From Paramicrobacterium agarici (GTDB lineage Bacteria > Actinomycetota > Actinomycetes > Actinomycetales > Microbacteriaceae), in the NCBI RefSeq assembly GCF_002563955.1, contig NZ_PDJE01000001.1, positions 2,108,001-2,172,000 of the forward strand: 64,000 nucleotides of DNA, given 5' to 3'. The notes under the pieces are model-generated. The model worked only from the letters and a program-made list of their open reading frames with translations, did not search any database and was not told the DNA's origin. Of this stretch, positions 9,121 through 19,211 are shown piece by piece (positions within the stretch are counted from its first letter, which is position 1; each line of letters opens with the position of its first letter). Position numbers and translations under genes: made by a program.

Positions 9121-9139
9121 TGAGGTAAGGTGAACCTGT
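9121..9139. promoter_or_regulatory. Candidate DtxR/IdeR iron box upstream of dps
   Basis: The 19-bp site TGAGGTAAGGTGAACCTGT matches the palindromic DtxR/IdeR consensus TTAGGTWAGSCTWACCTAA at 14 positions, including both AGGT/ACCT half-site cores. It lies in the gap between the large membrane protein stop and the dps start. Iron regulators commonly control ferritin-like genes. It is a sequence match only. Confidence 0.4.
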
Positions 9140-9143
9140 TCGA

Positions 9144-12100
9144 TTAGCGCATTCTCGCGATGCTGCGCACCGCGCGTGCGGCGGGAAGATTCGACAGGCG
9201 GACGACCAGTGCTCCGAGCATGAGGATCACGATGGCGGCGAGCGCAACCGCCCAGCCGGACGCTGCCGCGGTGAGCGCCGGCCACGCGAGGGTCAGTGTG
9301 AGAATGGCTCCCGCGATGGCGGCAGTCGCGATCGGCGCCTGCAGCCGAGCGACGACGCCAAACGCGGCGGTAGCCGCGATGCCGAGCACGAGCCAGGCGA
9401 TGCGCGCCGGTGCGGGGTCGGAGAGGCATTGCACAAGGCTCGGCAGAATGAGAGCGGCCAGCGGAGCGCCCAGCATGCGCCACGACGTCGCTTCTGCCCG
9501 CGCGAAAAGCGCTCTCAGGTTCACGGTGAGGGCGATCACACCGACCGGAATCGAGACGAACTCGACGGCGGAGTGCGCGCCCGTGATCGTGCCGACGGCG
9601 AGAAACGATGCGCCGAGCGTTGTCATCCACGTCACCGCGGAATGCGCGCGACTGCCGCGGGCGAGCGGCGCCGCGAGAAACATGGTCGCCCCCGCGGCGA
9701 CGAGTGACAGCATCCACCCTGGAACCGCGATCACCGCGGCCACGTTGGCGAATGGCAGCGAGAGCAGCAGAGGGGCGATGGCGAGTGATGCGTAGGCGAG
9801 CCGGGCTTGGCGATGACCACGGTACAGCCAGAGCGCCGCAAGGCCGGTCATGAGCACGGAGCCGGTAACCGTCCAGACGAGCAGCTCATCGAGCTTGAAA
9901 GGAGTGCGAGCGATGAGTTCGTATGAACGGATGCTGGTCGTCGCACCCACGGTCAGAGCCCCAGCACTCCAGAGCCACAGTGCGATGTGAACGCCGCGCA
10001 CGACCGGGGGCAAGAATGCGCCAACTCCTGCCAGAAGCGTCGCGATCAGGAGGATCAGGTACGTGTGCGTGAGAGGCGCCGCTGACGATGCGACGACGGC
10101 GGGCACGAAGAAGATGGCGAGCGTGGCGACCGCAAGCAGATTTCGACCGGGCGGCGTCGGGATGTGGGCGGACGGTCTGCGCATGACGACAACGGCGAGC
10201 GCCGCGCAGACGAGCGCCGCAAGGGCCAGAGCGGAGAGCTCAACGCCCACATCGCCGCGCTCGGCGAGACCGAGCCAGATCGCGCCGGCGAACGGCGGAA
10301 GACACGCCCAGATCAGATGCCTGCGCCGGCTTGAGCTGCGGGCGACCGAACCCTCGCCGAGCGAGAACAGCACGGGCAGCACACCCAGAAGCACAAGGTG
10401 AAGAGGGCCGAAGTCGCTCGTCGTGACGGCGGCGGGAATCGTGATGGTCGAGGTGAGAGCGATCGATGAGTCCCATGCCAGCCGAGCCGGGTGTGATCGC
10501 GGCTCGCCTCGTGGAATGGCGGCGCCGCGAAAGATGACGATGCCCAGGCCAGCGAGCACGACCGTGATGCCGACGGCGAGCAGCTCGGGCGCTCCCCACA
10601 CAGGCGGGCCGAAACGGCGCCAGGACTCTACAGCGAGCATGACCGCCGTTGGAGGCGTGAGAGCGGCCGTGACATAGCGTGCGACGCTGTCGCGGCCGCC
10701 GTGCGGGAACTGCCATGAGAGCTCCGCCGCGAGCACGCACGCCAAGCCGATCACAAAGGCACGTTGTGACGCTGACGTTCCCTGCACGGCGAGGCTCCCG
10801 ACACTCACAAGCGATGCAACGGTGGCGAGGGCGGACATGACGGTGATGTCTGCAGCGGCGAACCGGTGAGATCGTGTCGACGCGATGATGAGGATTGCAG
10901 AGGCGACGACGATGGTTGTCAGATCTGCTGTCGGCGCGGGCACCGTGATCTCGGGGTCAGCCCAGAGGGGCAGCCAACGCGCACTGATGAGGACGAGGAC
11001 GACGACGACAGCCGAGAGCGCAGGGGGAACCGAGAGCTTGTCTGGCCTGACGACCCGGCGAGGCAGCGCAACACGCAGCGCGACTGCGCCGCCGAGGGCC
11101 AGGAACGCCGCGAACGGCCACACAGCGGCGCTGTTCGCCCCGACCAGGAACGCTGCCGCGATGGAGCTCAGCACGAGCAAGGTCAGGACGACTCGGCGAC
11201 CGCGTCGAGGGCGCAACACGACGAACAGAGCCGTGGCGCCGATCGCGAGTCCTCCCGAGATGACAACCGATGCGGCAGGAGTCGGTGCTGACGCCTGAGC
11301 GACGAGCAGCGTGGCACCGCCAAGGCCAAGAGGCAGCCAGCTGAACTCCCTGAGGCGGCGCCACAGGGCCAGTGTCACAGCAGTCGAGGCGGTGAGGCAC
11401 GCCGCTGTGACCCAGATAGACGCGCTGACGGGATAGAGAAGGGTGCGCGCAGCGAACGGGTCTACGCTGAAGTTCGGAAGCGCGATCCGCGTCCACGTCT
11501 CGATGAGCGCAATGCCGAGGGCGGGCACGACCGTGAGCGAGCAGGTGACGAGGGTGACGAGTCCTGCGAGACGCAGGCCGGATGCGCTTCGATTGTGCCG
11601 CAGGCGCCAGAAGATCGTCGCGAACACGACGGCAGCCGTCGCTGTGAGTACAGCTGTCACGTTGAGCTGCAGCGCGACAGACGTGAAGTGAGCCGCGGGA
11701 GCGGCTCCGGCGCCCGCCGCGGCGAGCCCCAGTCCGGCTCCGCAGGCCGTCTTCCACGCTCCCAGCTCACGAGTGAGAGCAAGGCGGCCTGGCGACAGCG
11801 GACGTGCACTCGCAACAGCCGCCGGCGCCGCCGAGCCGCTGTCGGGCGCAACGGCAACGGGGGACCCGAAGAGGTGCATGGCGAACGCTGCGGCCGTGAC
11901 CAGAAAAGCAATGGAGGTTCCCCAGCCGAGGCTGGGCCAGCTCGCGGTGGCGAGCACGAGTGCGACGATGCTCGCGATCGCTGCGATCGAGCGAGCGGCA
12001 ACGCGGGCCGCAAGCGAGCCGATGAGCAACGGCCAGGCTGCGCCCACGCTGGCCACGAGCACGGCACCGGCCCACATCCGAGAGGGCAGTGAGGCGGCGG

Positions 12101-12557
12101 GAAAGAGGGAAGCTCCGATGCCGACGAGGGCGAGCGCGGCAGCGATGACCGCGAACGGAGGGATGGCGCGAGCACTCGTCCACCGCCCGGCTGCCACAAG
12201 GAGAGCCGTGAGAGCCACGTTGACGGCACCGACATACAGCCACGTCGGTATCAGGGCCGAGTCGGCGAGCCCGCTTTGCCAGACCGTCCACTGGCTGACC
12301 GCGATGGGCAGCAGCGCCGTGCACACGAGAATCGTCGCCAGACCGTGCTGCCGTCGATGCGTCGCCGTGCGGATGCCAAAGCCGCTCACCGCCGCGAACA
12401 CAATGCTGACGGGAAAGTGCCACACCGGGGGGACGGCCACAGCGAGCGCGAGGGTCAGCGAGACGCCGAGGACGATCGTGATGCCCGCAAGACCTGCAAT
12501 CACGACAGTATGCGGGCGCGGCGCTCGAGGAGAGGTTCCTCCGACGCCGTCTGCCAT
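9144..12557 (-). CDS. Very large polytopic membrane protein, function unknown (SCO7613-like)
   Basis: 1137 residues, almost entirely hydrophobic alanine/valine/leucine-rich helices separated by short basic or proline-rich turns; roughly 30 or more membrane segments can be counted. No catalytic or nucleotide-binding motif is visible. Such giant multi-helix proteins, often annotated SCO7613-like or DUF2157-like, are common in Microbacteriaceae and have no proven role. The start at 12557 is the first ATG after the divergent intergenic region. The family label is from overall resemblance, not a decisive motif. Confidence 0.7.
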   Translation of the reverse strand: MADGVGGTSPRAPRPHTVVIAGLAGITIVLGVSLTLALAVAVPPVWHFPVSIVFAAVSGFGIRTATHRRQHGLATILVCTALLPIAVSQWTVWQSGLADSALIPTWLYVGAVNVALTALLVAAGRWTSARAIPPFAVIAAALALVGIGASLFPAASLPSRMWAGAVLVASVGAAWPLLIGSLAARVAARSIAAIASIVALVLATASWPSLGWGTSIAFLVTAAAFAMHLFGSPVAVAPDSGSAAPAAVASARPLSPGRLALTRELGAWKTACGAGLGLAAAGAGAAPAAHFTSVALQLNVTAVLTATAAVVFATIFWRLRHNRSASGLRLAGLVTLVTCSLTVVPALGIALIETWTRIALPNFSVDPFAARTLLYPVSASIWVTAACLTASTAVTLALWRRLREFSWLPLGLGGATLLVAQASAPTPAASVVISGGLAIGATALFVVLRPRRGRRVVLTLLVLSSIAAAFLVGANSAAVWPFAAFLALGGAVALRVALPRRVVRPDKLSVPPALSAVVVVLVLISARWLPLWADPEITVPAPTADLTTIVVASAILIIASTRSHRFAAADITVMSALATVASLVSVGSLAVQGTSASQRAFVIGLACVLAAELSWQFPHGGRDSVARYVTAALTPPTAVMLAVESWRRFGPPVWGAPELLAVGITVVLAGLGIVIFRGAAIPRGEPRSHPARLAWDSSIALTSTITIPAAVTTSDFGPLHLVLLGVLPVLFSLGEGSVARSSSRRRHLIWACLPPFAGAIWLGLAERGDVGVELSALALAALVCAALAVVVMRRPSAHIPTPPGRNLLAVATLAIFFVPAVVASSAAPLTHTYLILLIATLLAGVGAFLPPVVRGVHIALWLWSAGALTVGATTSIRSYELIARTPFKLDELLVWTVTGSVLMTGLAALWLYRGHRQARLAYASLAIAPLLLSLPFANVAAVIAVPGWMLSLVAAGATMFLAAPLARGSRAHSAVTWMTTLGASFLAVGTITGAHSAVEFVSIPVGVIALTVNLRALFARAEATSWRMLGAPLAALILPSLVQCLSDPAPARIAWLVLGIAATAAFGVVARLQAPIATAAIAGAILTLTLAWPALTAAASGWAVALAAIVILMLGALVVRLSNLPAARAVRSIARMR

Positions 12558-12661
12558 GATTCCATGATGGCCGACGGAGCTCGCCGCGCGAGACGCGCAC
12601 GCCGAAGACGTGCTGGCTGATCGGCGTCGACGGTCGCGCGATCGGCGCGTACGGTGGGGAC

Positions 12662-13192
12662 ATGACTATCAACGATCCAGAGTCGGTCATCTCGCTGTCC
12701 AACGGCGCCGAACCGTCCATCTCTGACAGTGCGTTCATTGCTCCGGGCGCAAAGGTCGTCGGGAACGTGAGCATCGGCGAGGAATCGGGTGTCTGGTACA
12801 ACGCGGTTCTGCGCGGCGATTCCGATTCGATCACGATCGGCGATCGCAGCAACCTTCAAGATGGCGTTGCCGTTCACGTCGATGCCGGGTCGCCGACGGT
12901 GATCGGCGATGACGTCTCGGTGGGGCATAACGCGGTCGTGCACGGCTGCACGATCGGAAACACTGTTCTCGTGGGCATGGGCGCGGTTGTGCTCAGTGGC
13001 GCAACCGTCGGTGATGAAGTGCTCATCGCCGGTGGTGCTGTTGTGCTCGGCGGAACTGAGGTGCCGCCGCGTTCGCTCGTCGCGGGAGTGCCGGCGAAGG
13101 TGCGTCGTGAGCTGTCGGACGACGAGGTGGAGTCGATCCGCGCTAACGCACGACACTATGTCGGAAACGCGCGGTTGCACGCGGGCGCATGA
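12662..13192 (+). CDS. Gamma-class carbonic anhydrase-like hexapeptide-repeat protein
   Basis: 176 residues folding as a left-handed beta-helix: repeated hexapeptides of the [IV]GxxxxV type run from residue 20 to about 150 (e.g. VIGDDV, TIGNTV, LVGMGA). The zinc-ligand histidines of gamma carbonic anhydrases are in place (one in AVAVH-type strand GVAVHVDAG and two in VGHNAVVHG). A C-terminal helix follows. It may hydrate CO2, though many YrdA/PaaY-type relatives have other or weak activities. Monocistronic, divergent from the large membrane protein. Confidence 0.88.
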   Translation: MTINDPESVISLSNGAEPSISDSAFIAPGAKVVGNVSIGEESGVWYNAVLRGDSDSITIGDRSNLQDGVAVHVDAGSPTVIGDDVSVGHNAVVHGCTIGNTVLVGMGAVVLSGATVGDEVLIAGGAVVLGGTEVPPRSLVAGVPAKVRRELSDDEVESIRANARHYVGNARLHAGA

Positions 13193-13199
13193 GAAGTCG

Positions 13200-13385
13200 T
13201 CAATCTCTCTGAGTGCGACGCTGGCGTCGTCTGTGAGCTCCCATGGCGGAACCGAGGCAGACGACACAGGCGATCATGAGAAGCGTTCCCGGACCGAAGC
13301 GGCCGATGCCGAGGAGCACACCGCCCACCAGAAAGCAGATGACGCCGATGACGGTCCAGATCTTCTCCAGACGGGGCAGTCTCAC
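13200..13385 (-). CDS. Small membrane protein, function unknown
   Basis: 61 residues from a GTG preceded by a GGGAGCGG-like site. Two hydrophobic segments (about 10-27 and 31-47) with a short GRFGPG turn and a very basic C-terminus (RRRQRRTQRD). It is convergent with the carbonic anhydrase gene. Two-helix proteins of this shape are frequent beside tRNA-Gly in Microbacteriaceae, but I recognise no named family. Confidence 0.5.
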   Translation of the reverse strand: MRLPRLEKIWTVIGVICFLVGGVLLGIGRFGPGTLLMIACVVCLGSAMGAHRRRQRRTQRD

Positions 13386-13440
13386 CGTGATCCGCTCCCA
13401 TCGACGTCGGTGTCTCGCGGCTCGCCGCTGACCAGTCGCA

Positions 13441-13514
13441 TGGAGGGGATGACGGGAATCGAACCCGCACCATCAGTTTGGAAGACTGAGGCTCTACCAT
13501 TGAGCTACATCCCC
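13441..13514 (-). tRNA. tRNA-Gly(TCC)
   Basis: A cloverleaf is readable on the minus strand: acceptor GGGGATG pairs with CATCCCC, the anticodon loop CTTCCAA gives anticodon TCC, and the T arm contains GGTTCGATTCC. The 3' CCA is encoded (13441-13443). Confidence 0.93.
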
Positions 13515-13624
13515 GTGCACCGAAAGGCACTCGAACATCGTAGTACACGTTTGAGCTCGTCGTGAACACGGGACTCGGTTCCGAACATGTCAGCGATGTC
13601 GCGTGAGCGTCGCGAATGCTGTAA

Positions 13625-13651
13625 TTGCACTGCGACGCAGTACAGTAGAAT
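13625..13651 (+). promoter_or_regulatory. Possible promoter of tRNA-Pro
   Basis: TTGCAC (13625-13630) and TAGAAT (13646-13651) are 15 bases apart, about 60 bases before tRNA-Pro. Spacing is short, so this is tentative. Confidence 0.3.
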
Positions 13652-13711
13652 GCTTGAGGTCAATTCGCCTGCTTAGGCCTTGGTGAAGATCCACAACCGG
13701 TTCGTTTGCGC

Positions 13712-13789
13712 CGGGGCGTAGCTCAGCTTGGCTAGAGCGCCCGCTTTGGGAGCGGGAGGTCGCAGGTTCAAATCCTGTCGCCCCGACCA
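13712..13789 (+). tRNA. tRNA-Pro(TGG)
   Basis: Acceptor CGGGGCG pairs with CGCCCCG; anticodon stem CCCGC/GCGGG encloses loop TTTGGGA, giving anticodon TGG. The T loop reads GGTTCAAATCC and the 3' CCA is encoded. Confidence 0.93.
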
Positions 13790-13840
13790 CGTACGTCCTC
13801 ATTCGAGGTAAGAATCCAAATCACAGGAGAACGCATAATC

Positions 13841-15187
13841 GTGAAGACCACGGTCGAAAAGCTGAACCCGACCCGGGTGAAGCTCACCATCTCGGTTCCT
13901 CCCGAGGAGCTCAAGCCCAGCATCACCAGCGCCTACTCGGCGATCGCGCAGCAGATCTCGATCCCTGGCTTCCGCAAGGGTAAGGTTCCGCCCGCGATCA
14001 TTGACCAGCGCATCGGCAAGGGCGCAGTGATCGAGCAGGCCGTGAGCGAAGGTCTTGACGAGTACTACCGCAAGGCAGTCGAGGAAGAGAACCTCAAGAC
14101 GCTCGGCCGTCCCGAGGCAGACGTCGCCGAGTGGCCGAGCGACAAGGACTTCTCGGGCGACCTCGTCGTCACGGTTGAGGTAGACGTGCGTCCCGAGTTC
14201 GAGATTCCCGCATATGACGGGCTCAAGGTCGAGGTCGCGCCCGCCGAGGTCACCGATGACGACATCGACACGGCGCTCGACGAACTGCGCACGCGGTTCG
14301 GGACGCTTGTTTCTGTCGACCGACCGGCGAAGACAGGCGACTTCGTGCAGATCGACTTGACGGCCACGATCAACGGCGAAGAGGTCGACTCTGCCAGCGG
14401 CGTCTCGTACGAAGTCGGATCCGGCGAGCTGCTCGAAGGCATGGACGAGGCAGTCGAATCCCTCACCGCGGGGGAGAGCACCACGTTCTCGTCGCCGCTG
14501 CTCGGCGGAGAGCACCAGGGCGAGGACGCCGAGGTCGCGGTCACGGTCACCGCTGTGAAGGAACGCGAGCTCCCCGAAGCGGACGACGACTTCGCCCAGA
14601 TCGCGAGCGAGTTCGACACGATCGGCGAGTTGCGCGAGAGCCTTGTCGACCAGGTCAAGAGCCAGAAGACCTTCGGGCAGGGAACCGATGCTCGCACGAA
14701 GGCCGTCGATCTTTTGCTCGACGCCGTCGAGATCCCCGTCTCTGAGAAGCTCATCGAGGCCGAGGTTCACCGCCACCTTGAGAGTGAGGGGCGCCTGGAG
14801 GACGACGAGCACCGTGCTGAGGTCAGCGAGTCGAGCGAGAAGACCTTCCGCACCCAGCTGCTTCTTGACGCGATCGTCGAGAAGGAGAACGTGCAGGTGA
14901 GCCAGGAAGAGCTCACTCAGTACCTCATCCAGGGTGCGTCGCAGTACGGCATGGAGCCGGGAGAGTTCATCAAGGTTCTCGACGAGAACGGCCAGATTCC
15001 GCAGATGGTCGGCGAGGTGGCCCGCAACAAGGCGATCGCCGTCGTGCTGGGCAAAGCAGAGGTCGTCGATACCGCTGGCGAGCCTGTTGATCTGACAGGA
15101 TTCCTCCCGCCGGCCGAGGACGAGACAGCAGACGAGGAGTCTGAGACAGCAGACGACGCGACTGCCGAGAACGACGAGGCGAAGTAA
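13841..15187 (+). CDS. tig: Trigger factor, ribosome-associated peptidyl-prolyl isomerase chaperone
   Basis: 448 residues. Binds L23 at the ribosomal exit tunnel and shields nascent chains. The N-terminal ribosome-binding domain carries the signature GFRKGKVPP (near residue 45). The FKBP-type PPIase domain is around residues 155-240 ([17 protein letters not shown]). The helical C-terminal chaperone domain follows and ends in an acidic, low-complexity tail, as is usual in actinobacteria. It starts at GTG 13841 after AGGAGA, and lies directly upstream of the clpP genes. Confidence 0.96.
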   Translation: MKTTVEKLNPTRVKLTISVPPEELKPSITSAYSAIAQQISIPGFRKGKVPPAIIDQRIGKGAVIEQAVSEGLDEYYRKAVEEENLKTLGRPEADVAEWPSDKDFSGDLVVTVEVDVRPEFEIPAYDGLKVEVAPAEVTDDDIDTALDELRTRFGTLVSVDRPAKTGDFVQIDLTATINGEEVDSASGVSYEVGSGELLEGMDEAVESLTAGESTTFSSPLLGGEHQGEDAEVAVTVTAVKERELPEADDDFAQIASEFDTIGELRESLVDQVKSQKTFGQGTDARTKAVDLLLDAVEIPVSEKLIEAEVHRHLESEGRLEDDEHRAEVSESSEKTFRTQLLLDAIVEKENVQVSQEELTQYLIQGASQYGMEPGEFIKVLDENGQIPQMVGEVARNKAIAVVLGKAEVVDTAGEPVDLTGFLPPAEDETADEESETADDATAENDEAK

Positions 15188-15202
15188 GAGCCGACAATCT
15201 GA

Positions 15203-15238
15203 GAATGGGACCGGGACCGCACAGGGCCGGTCCCATTC
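15203..15238 (+). terminator. Terminator after tig
   Basis: A perfect 12-bp stem (15203-15214 with 15227-15238) and 12-nt loop lie 15 bases beyond the tig stop. Confidence 0.85.
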
Positions 15239-15336
15239 GCGTCTGATGCGACGATCTGCCCACGGCGAACACAGCCCGTGAGCGACCGTCGCCTCCACTA
15301 GATTCGTACTGTAGCGATAACGAAACGGAGCGCGAC

Positions 15337-15930
15337 ATGGCAGAGCCCCTTGTGGCCCAGAGTGTTTTTGACCAGCTTCTGAAAGACCGCATCATCTGGC
15401 TGGGTTCGGAGGTGCGCGATGAGAATGCCAACGAGATCTGCGCGAAGATCCTGCTGCTCGCGGCAGAAGACCCGAAGCGCGATATCTATCTGTACATCAA
15501 CTCGCCCGGCGGTTCGATCACCGCGGGCATGGCGATCTACGACACGATGCAGTTCGTGCCGAACGACATCGTCACGGTCGGCATCGGCATGGCAGCATCC
15601 ATGGGCCAGCTGCTGCTGACGAGCGGAACCAAGGGCAAGCGTTACATCACCCCGAACGCTCGCGTGCTTCTGCACCAGCCGCACGGCGGCTTCGGCGGAA
15701 CGGCGAGCGACGTGCAGACTCAGGCGCAACTGATCCTCGATATGAAGCGGCGTCTTGCAGAGATCACCGCATCGCAGACCGGCAAGAGCGTCGAGCAGAT
15801 CAACGCCGACGGCGACCGCGACCGGTGGTTCACAGCCCAGGAGGCCCTGGACTACGGCTTCGTCGACCACATTCGCGAATCGGCGACCGACGTCACAGGC
15901 GGCGGCGGAACAGACAGCTCTCAGAAGTAG
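15337..15930 (+). CDS. clpP1: ATP-dependent Clp protease proteolytic subunit 1
   Basis: 197 residues. Serine peptidase subunit that forms the heptameric chamber of Clp protease. The catalytic triad is Ser88 (GMAASMG), His113 (LLHQPHGG) and Asp162 (DRDRWF). Actinobacteria carry two ClpP paralogues that assemble into a mixed tetradecamer; the second is encoded 20 bases downstream. No separate regulatory site (such as a ClgR box) could be read convincingly upstream. Confidence 0.96.
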   Translation: MAEPLVAQSVFDQLLKDRIIWLGSEVRDENANEICAKILLLAAEDPKRDIYLYINSPGGSITAGMAIYDTMQFVPNDIVTVGIGMAASMGQLLLTSGTKGKRYITPNARVLLHQPHGGFGGTASDVQTQAQLILDMKRRLAEITASQTGKSVEQINADGDRDRWFTAQEALDYGFVDHIRESATDVTGGGGTDSSQK

Positions 15931-15949
15931 GCAGAAGAGGACGACAATT

Positions 15950-16618
15950 ATGCAGACTCCCACCTTTGAAGCGGCAGGACGTTCCCTGCAGATGCCGAGC
16001 TCGCGCTACATTCTGCCGAGCTTCGAAGAGCGGACGGCCTACGGCTACAAGCGCCAGGATCCGTACGCCAAGCTCTTCGAAGACCGCATCATCTTTCTCG
16101 GCGTACAGGTAGACGACGCGTCGGCAGACGACATCATGGCCCAGCTTCTCGTTCTGGAAAGCATGGACCCTGATCGCGACATCGTCATGTACATCAACTC
16201 GCCTGGTGGGTCATTCACGGCAATGACCGCCATCTATGACACGATGCAGTACATCAGGCCTCACATCCAGACCGTCGTTCTCGGCCAGGCGGCCTCGGCG
16301 GCCGCCGTGATCACCGCGGCCGGTACGCCCGGCAAGCGCCTCGCGCTTCCCAACGCGCGCATCTTGATCCACCAGCCAGCCGTCGGTGAGGCAGGCCAGG
16401 GCCAGGCCTCGGACATCGAGATTCAGGCCGCTGAGATCATGCGGATGCGCACGTGGCTTGAGGAGACGCTCGCCGCGCACTCGAAGCACTCGCAAGAGAC
16501 GATCCACAACGACATCGATCGCGACAAGATCCTCTCGGCAGAAGAGGCGCTTGAGTACGGACTCATCGACCAGGTGCTCACGAGTCGCAAGAACGCTCCG
16601 GCGTCGCTGGGGCAGTAG
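15950..16618 (+). CDS. clpP2: ATP-dependent Clp protease proteolytic subunit 2
   Basis: 222 residues. Partner of ClpP1 in the Clp chamber. Catalytic Ser116 (GQAASAAA), His141 (ILIHQP) and Asp192 (DRDKIL) are intact. The ATG at 15950 ([10 protein letters not shown]) was chosen because an AGAGGACGAC ribosome site precedes it; longer in-frame extension would run into clpP1. The N-terminal extension before [11 protein letters not shown] is typical of actinobacterial ClpP2. Cotranscribed with clpP1. Confidence 0.95.
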   Translation: MQTPTFEAAGRSLQMPSSRYILPSFEERTAYGYKRQDPYAKLFEDRIIFLGVQVDDASADDIMAQLLVLESMDPDRDIVMYINSPGGSFTAMTAIYDTMQYIRPHIQTVVLGQAASAAAVITAAGTPGKRLALPNARILIHQPAVGEAGQGQASDIEIQAAEIMRMRTWLEETLAAHSKHSQETIHNDIDRDKILSAEEALEYGLIDQVLTSRKNAPASLGQ

Positions 16619-16635
16619 GAGTACGTAGACGACGA

Positions 16636-16669
16636 CGAACGGCGGTGGGCGAGAGCTCGCCGCCGTTCG
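16636..16669 (+). terminator. Terminator after clpP2
   Basis: An imperfect GC-rich stem: 9 bp at the base, a 3-nt bulge and a further 5 bp near a short loop. It separates clpP2 from clpX, suggesting clpX has its own promoter. Confidence 0.65.
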
Positions 16670-16764
16670 CGTCTGTGACACACACGCGTCACAGTTCGCG
16701 TGCGAAGTCAGTGGAAGAGGTTAGGCTCGATACATGCACAGCATCAAGTGGAGGAGGCACGCCA

Positions 16765-18036
16765 ATGGCGCGAATCGGTGAGAGTGCCGACCTGTTGAAG
16801 TGCTCCTTCTGCGGCAAGAGCCAGAAGCAAGTTCAGCAGCTGATCGCGGGCCCAGGGGTTTACATCTGCGATGAGTGTGTAGAGCTCTGCAACGAGATTA
16901 TCGAGGAGCGCCTCGCTGAGGCGGGCGAGGCATCGGCGGGGGAGTTCGATCTTCCCAAGCCGAAGGAGATCTTCGACTTCCTCGAGGAGTACGTGATCGG
17001 TCAGGAGCCGGCGAAGCGTTCCCTTGCGGTCGCCGTCTACAACCATTACAAGCGCGTCAAGGCCCGCTCGACGCTGACGAGCGCTGACAGCATGCATGAA
17101 GACGTAGAGATCGCGAAGAGCAACATCCTGATGGTCGGACCGACCGGGTGCGGCAAGACGTACCTCGCTCAGACCCTCGCGAAGCGCCTCAACGTTCCAT
17201 TCGCCGTCGCCGACGCGACGGCACTGACGGAAGCGGGATACGTCGGCGAAGACGTCGAGAACATCCTGCTCAAACTTCTGCAGGCCGCTGACTACGACGT
17301 GAAGCGCGCCGAGACCGGCATCATCTACATCGACGAGATCGACAAGATCGCGCGTAAGGCGGAGAACCCCTCGATCACGAGAGACGTCTCAGGAGAAGGA
17401 GTTCAGCAGGCGCTGCTGAAGATTCTCGAGGGGACCGTTGCCTCGGTTCCGCCGCAGGGCGGGCGCAAGCATCCGCATCAGGAGTTCATCCAGATCGACA
17501 CGACGAACGTGCTCTTCGTCGTTGCCGGGGCTTTCGCCGGACTCGAGGATATCGTCTCGTCGAGGGCAGGGAAACGGGGAATCGGCTTCGGCGCCCCGCT
17601 TCACTCGCAAGATGACAACGCGGACCTCTTCAGCGAGGTGCTTCCTGAAGACCTGCACAAATTCGGGCTCATTCCCGAGTTCATCGGACGCCTGCCTGTT
17701 CTGACCACGGTGACGCCGCTCGATCAGCACGCTCTCATGCAGATTCTGACGGAGCCGCGCAACGCGCTGGTCAAGCAGTTTGAGCGGATGTTCGAACTCG
17801 ACGGCGTTGAGCTTGAGTTCGAGCGGGAGGCTCTCGAGGCCATCGCGAACCTCGCGGTTGAGCGAAAGACAGGCGCTCGCGGGCTCCGCGCGATTCTCGA
17901 AGACGTGCTTGGCCCCATTATGTTCGATGTGCCTTCCAGCGAGAATGTCTCGCGCGTGATCATCACTCGCGAGGCCGTGACAGAGGGCGCTGCACCGATT
18001 CTCGAGGAGCATGCGCGACGCGAGAAGTCAGCGTAA
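16765..18036 (+). CDS. clpX: Clp protease ATP-binding unfoldase ClpX
   Basis: 423 residues. AAA+ unfoldase that delivers substrates to ClpP1P2. The N-terminal zinc-binding domain has Cys13, Cys16, Cys35 and Cys38. Walker A GPTGCGKT is at 125-132, Walker B reads IIYIDEIDK, and the pore loop GYVGEDVE and sensor-2 GARGLR motifs are present. The start is the ATG at 16765, 8 bases after GGAGGAGG; an upstream frame extension has no family similarity. Length is normal. Confidence 0.97.
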   Translation: MARIGESADLLKCSFCGKSQKQVQQLIAGPGVYICDECVELCNEIIEERLAEAGEASAGEFDLPKPKEIFDFLEEYVIGQEPAKRSLAVAVYNHYKRVKARSTLTSADSMHEDVEIAKSNILMVGPTGCGKTYLAQTLAKRLNVPFAVADATALTEAGYVGEDVENILLKLLQAADYDVKRAETGIIYIDEIDKIARKAENPSITRDVSGEGVQQALLKILEGTVASVPPQGGRKHPHQEFIQIDTTNVLFVVAGAFAGLEDIVSSRAGKRGIGFGAPLHSQDDNADLFSEVLPEDLHKFGLIPEFIGRLPVLTTVTPLDQHALMQILTEPRNALVKQFERMFELDGVELEFEREALEAIANLAVERKTGARGLRAILEDVLGPIMFDVPSSENVSRVIITREAVTEGAAPILEEHARREKSA

Positions 18037-18105
18037 ACCCGGACGTTCACACCGCGAGCGCGCGGCCACTCGCCGACGTTGTTGCGTCGAGAGTAGCCTG
18101 TGACC

Positions 18106-18912
18106 ATGCCTTCTGCTGATCCGTATATTCACGGGCATCACGAGAGCGTCGTTCGAACGCACGCGTGGCGCACGGTCGACAACTCAGCCGCTTATGTCGT
18201 GCCGCATCTCAGGGTCGGCATGAATGTGCTCGACGTGGGCTGCGGGCCGGGCACGATCACCGTTGACCTCGCCCGGCGCATATCGCCGGGTCGGGTGCGC
18301 GGCATCGATGTGGAGCCGGCCGTGATCGAGCGCGCACGCAACTACGCGGAGTCGGCGGACGTCAGGAACGTCGAGTTCGCGCAGGGAAGCGGGTATGCCA
18401 TTGACGCGCCGGATGACACGTTCGATCTCGTGCACGCACATCAGGTGCTGCAGCACGTCGCTGATCCAGATCGCGTCATGGCGGAGATGCTCAGGGTCAC
18501 GAAGCCCGGTGGCATTGTTGCCGCCCGGGACGCGATCTACTCGGGGGCGTCGTGGTTTCCCGATCTCGCCGGTCTCGATACGTGGCGCGACGCGTACCTC
18601 AGTGCTGCTCGATACGCCGAAGGCGACCCCGACATGGGACGGAGGCTGCGAGCCGTGGCGCTCAGCGCGGGCGCGCGCACGGTGGACTCGTCAGCATCCA
18701 TCTGGTGCTTCTCAACTGACGCGGAGCGTGAGAACTGGGGCGGCAGCTGGGCGGAGAGGGCGACAGAATCCCATTTCGCCATTCAGGCGATCGAATCGGG
18801 AGCAGCTCACGCCGATGATCTAGCCGAGATGGCTCGTGCCTGGCGTACGTGGGCCGCAGACGAGCGCGGATGGTTCGCCATGCCGCACGGCGAGATCATC
18901 GCGCACGTGTGA
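18106..18912 (+). CDS. Class I SAM-dependent methyltransferase (UbiE/Methyltransf_11 type)
   Basis: 268 residues. SAM-binding motif I VLDVGCGPGT is followed by an acidic ribose-binding residue (GIDVE) and motif LVHAHQVLQHV, with post-motif LRVTKPGG. These place it in the UbiE-like small-molecule methyltransferases; the substrate is not predictable. ATG 18106 is chosen; a GTG two codons upstream is also possible. It stands alone between clpX and the convergent valS unit. Confidence 0.85.
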   Translation: MPSADPYIHGHHESVVRTHAWRTVDNSAAYVVPHLRVGMNVLDVGCGPGTITVDLARRISPGRVRGIDVEPAVIERARNYAESADVRNVEFAQGSGYAIDAPDDTFDLVHAHQVLQHVADPDRVMAEMLRVTKPGGIVAARDAIYSGASWFPDLAGLDTWRDAYLSAARYAEGDPDMGRRLRAVALSAGARTVDSSASIWCFSTDAERENWGGSWAERATESHFAIQAIESGAAHADDLAEMARAWRTWAADERGWFAMPHGEIIAHV

Positions 18913-18939
18913 GACGTCGCTCAGGCCGTCGCTTTCGCC

Positions 18940-19203
18940 TCAGTAGTCGTCGTCATCGTCTGCGTCCTGGCCGACCTGGCGCACCGTGGCCGATCGTTCG
19001 GCGTCGTTGTACGTGATGAGCGTGCCGTCGTCGAGTTCGACAACGGGACGCCCCTCGAGCCAGGTGAGGGTCCAGGCCCATCCGGCGACGGCGACACCAT
19101 CAACGCGGAGTTCCGCTTCGACGTCGCAGACGGCGCTCGCGACGACCGGGGGCAGGGCCGCAGGCGCGGCAGACCCCACTGCCCAGCGCGTTCCCAACTG
19201 CAT
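18940..19203 (-). CDS. Small acidic protein downstream of valS, function unknown
   Basis: 87 residues from the ATG at 19203, nine bases after the valS stop with GGGG close upstream, so cotranscribed with valS. The sequence reads as a compact beta-rich domain (VEAELRVDG, GWAWTLTWLEGRPVVELDDG) with an acidic tail of consecutive Asp residues. I recognise no named family. Position after valS suggests conservation in relatives but that would need comparison. Confidence 0.6.
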   Translation of the reverse strand: MQLGTRWAVGSAAPAALPPVVASAVCDVEAELRVDGVAVAGWAWTLTWLEGRPVVELDDGTLITYNDAERSATVRQVGQDADDDDDY

Positions 19204-19211
19204 TTGGCCCC

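Noticed and set aside
13799..15298. 499-residue open frame antisense to tig
   Set aside because: It mirrors tig codon structure, has no ribosome site and no family features; the tig product is unmistakable on the other strand.
15239..15336. ClgR operator upstream of clpP1
   Set aside because: GCGA-containing stretches occur but do not form a convincing palindrome with the spacing of known ClgR sites.
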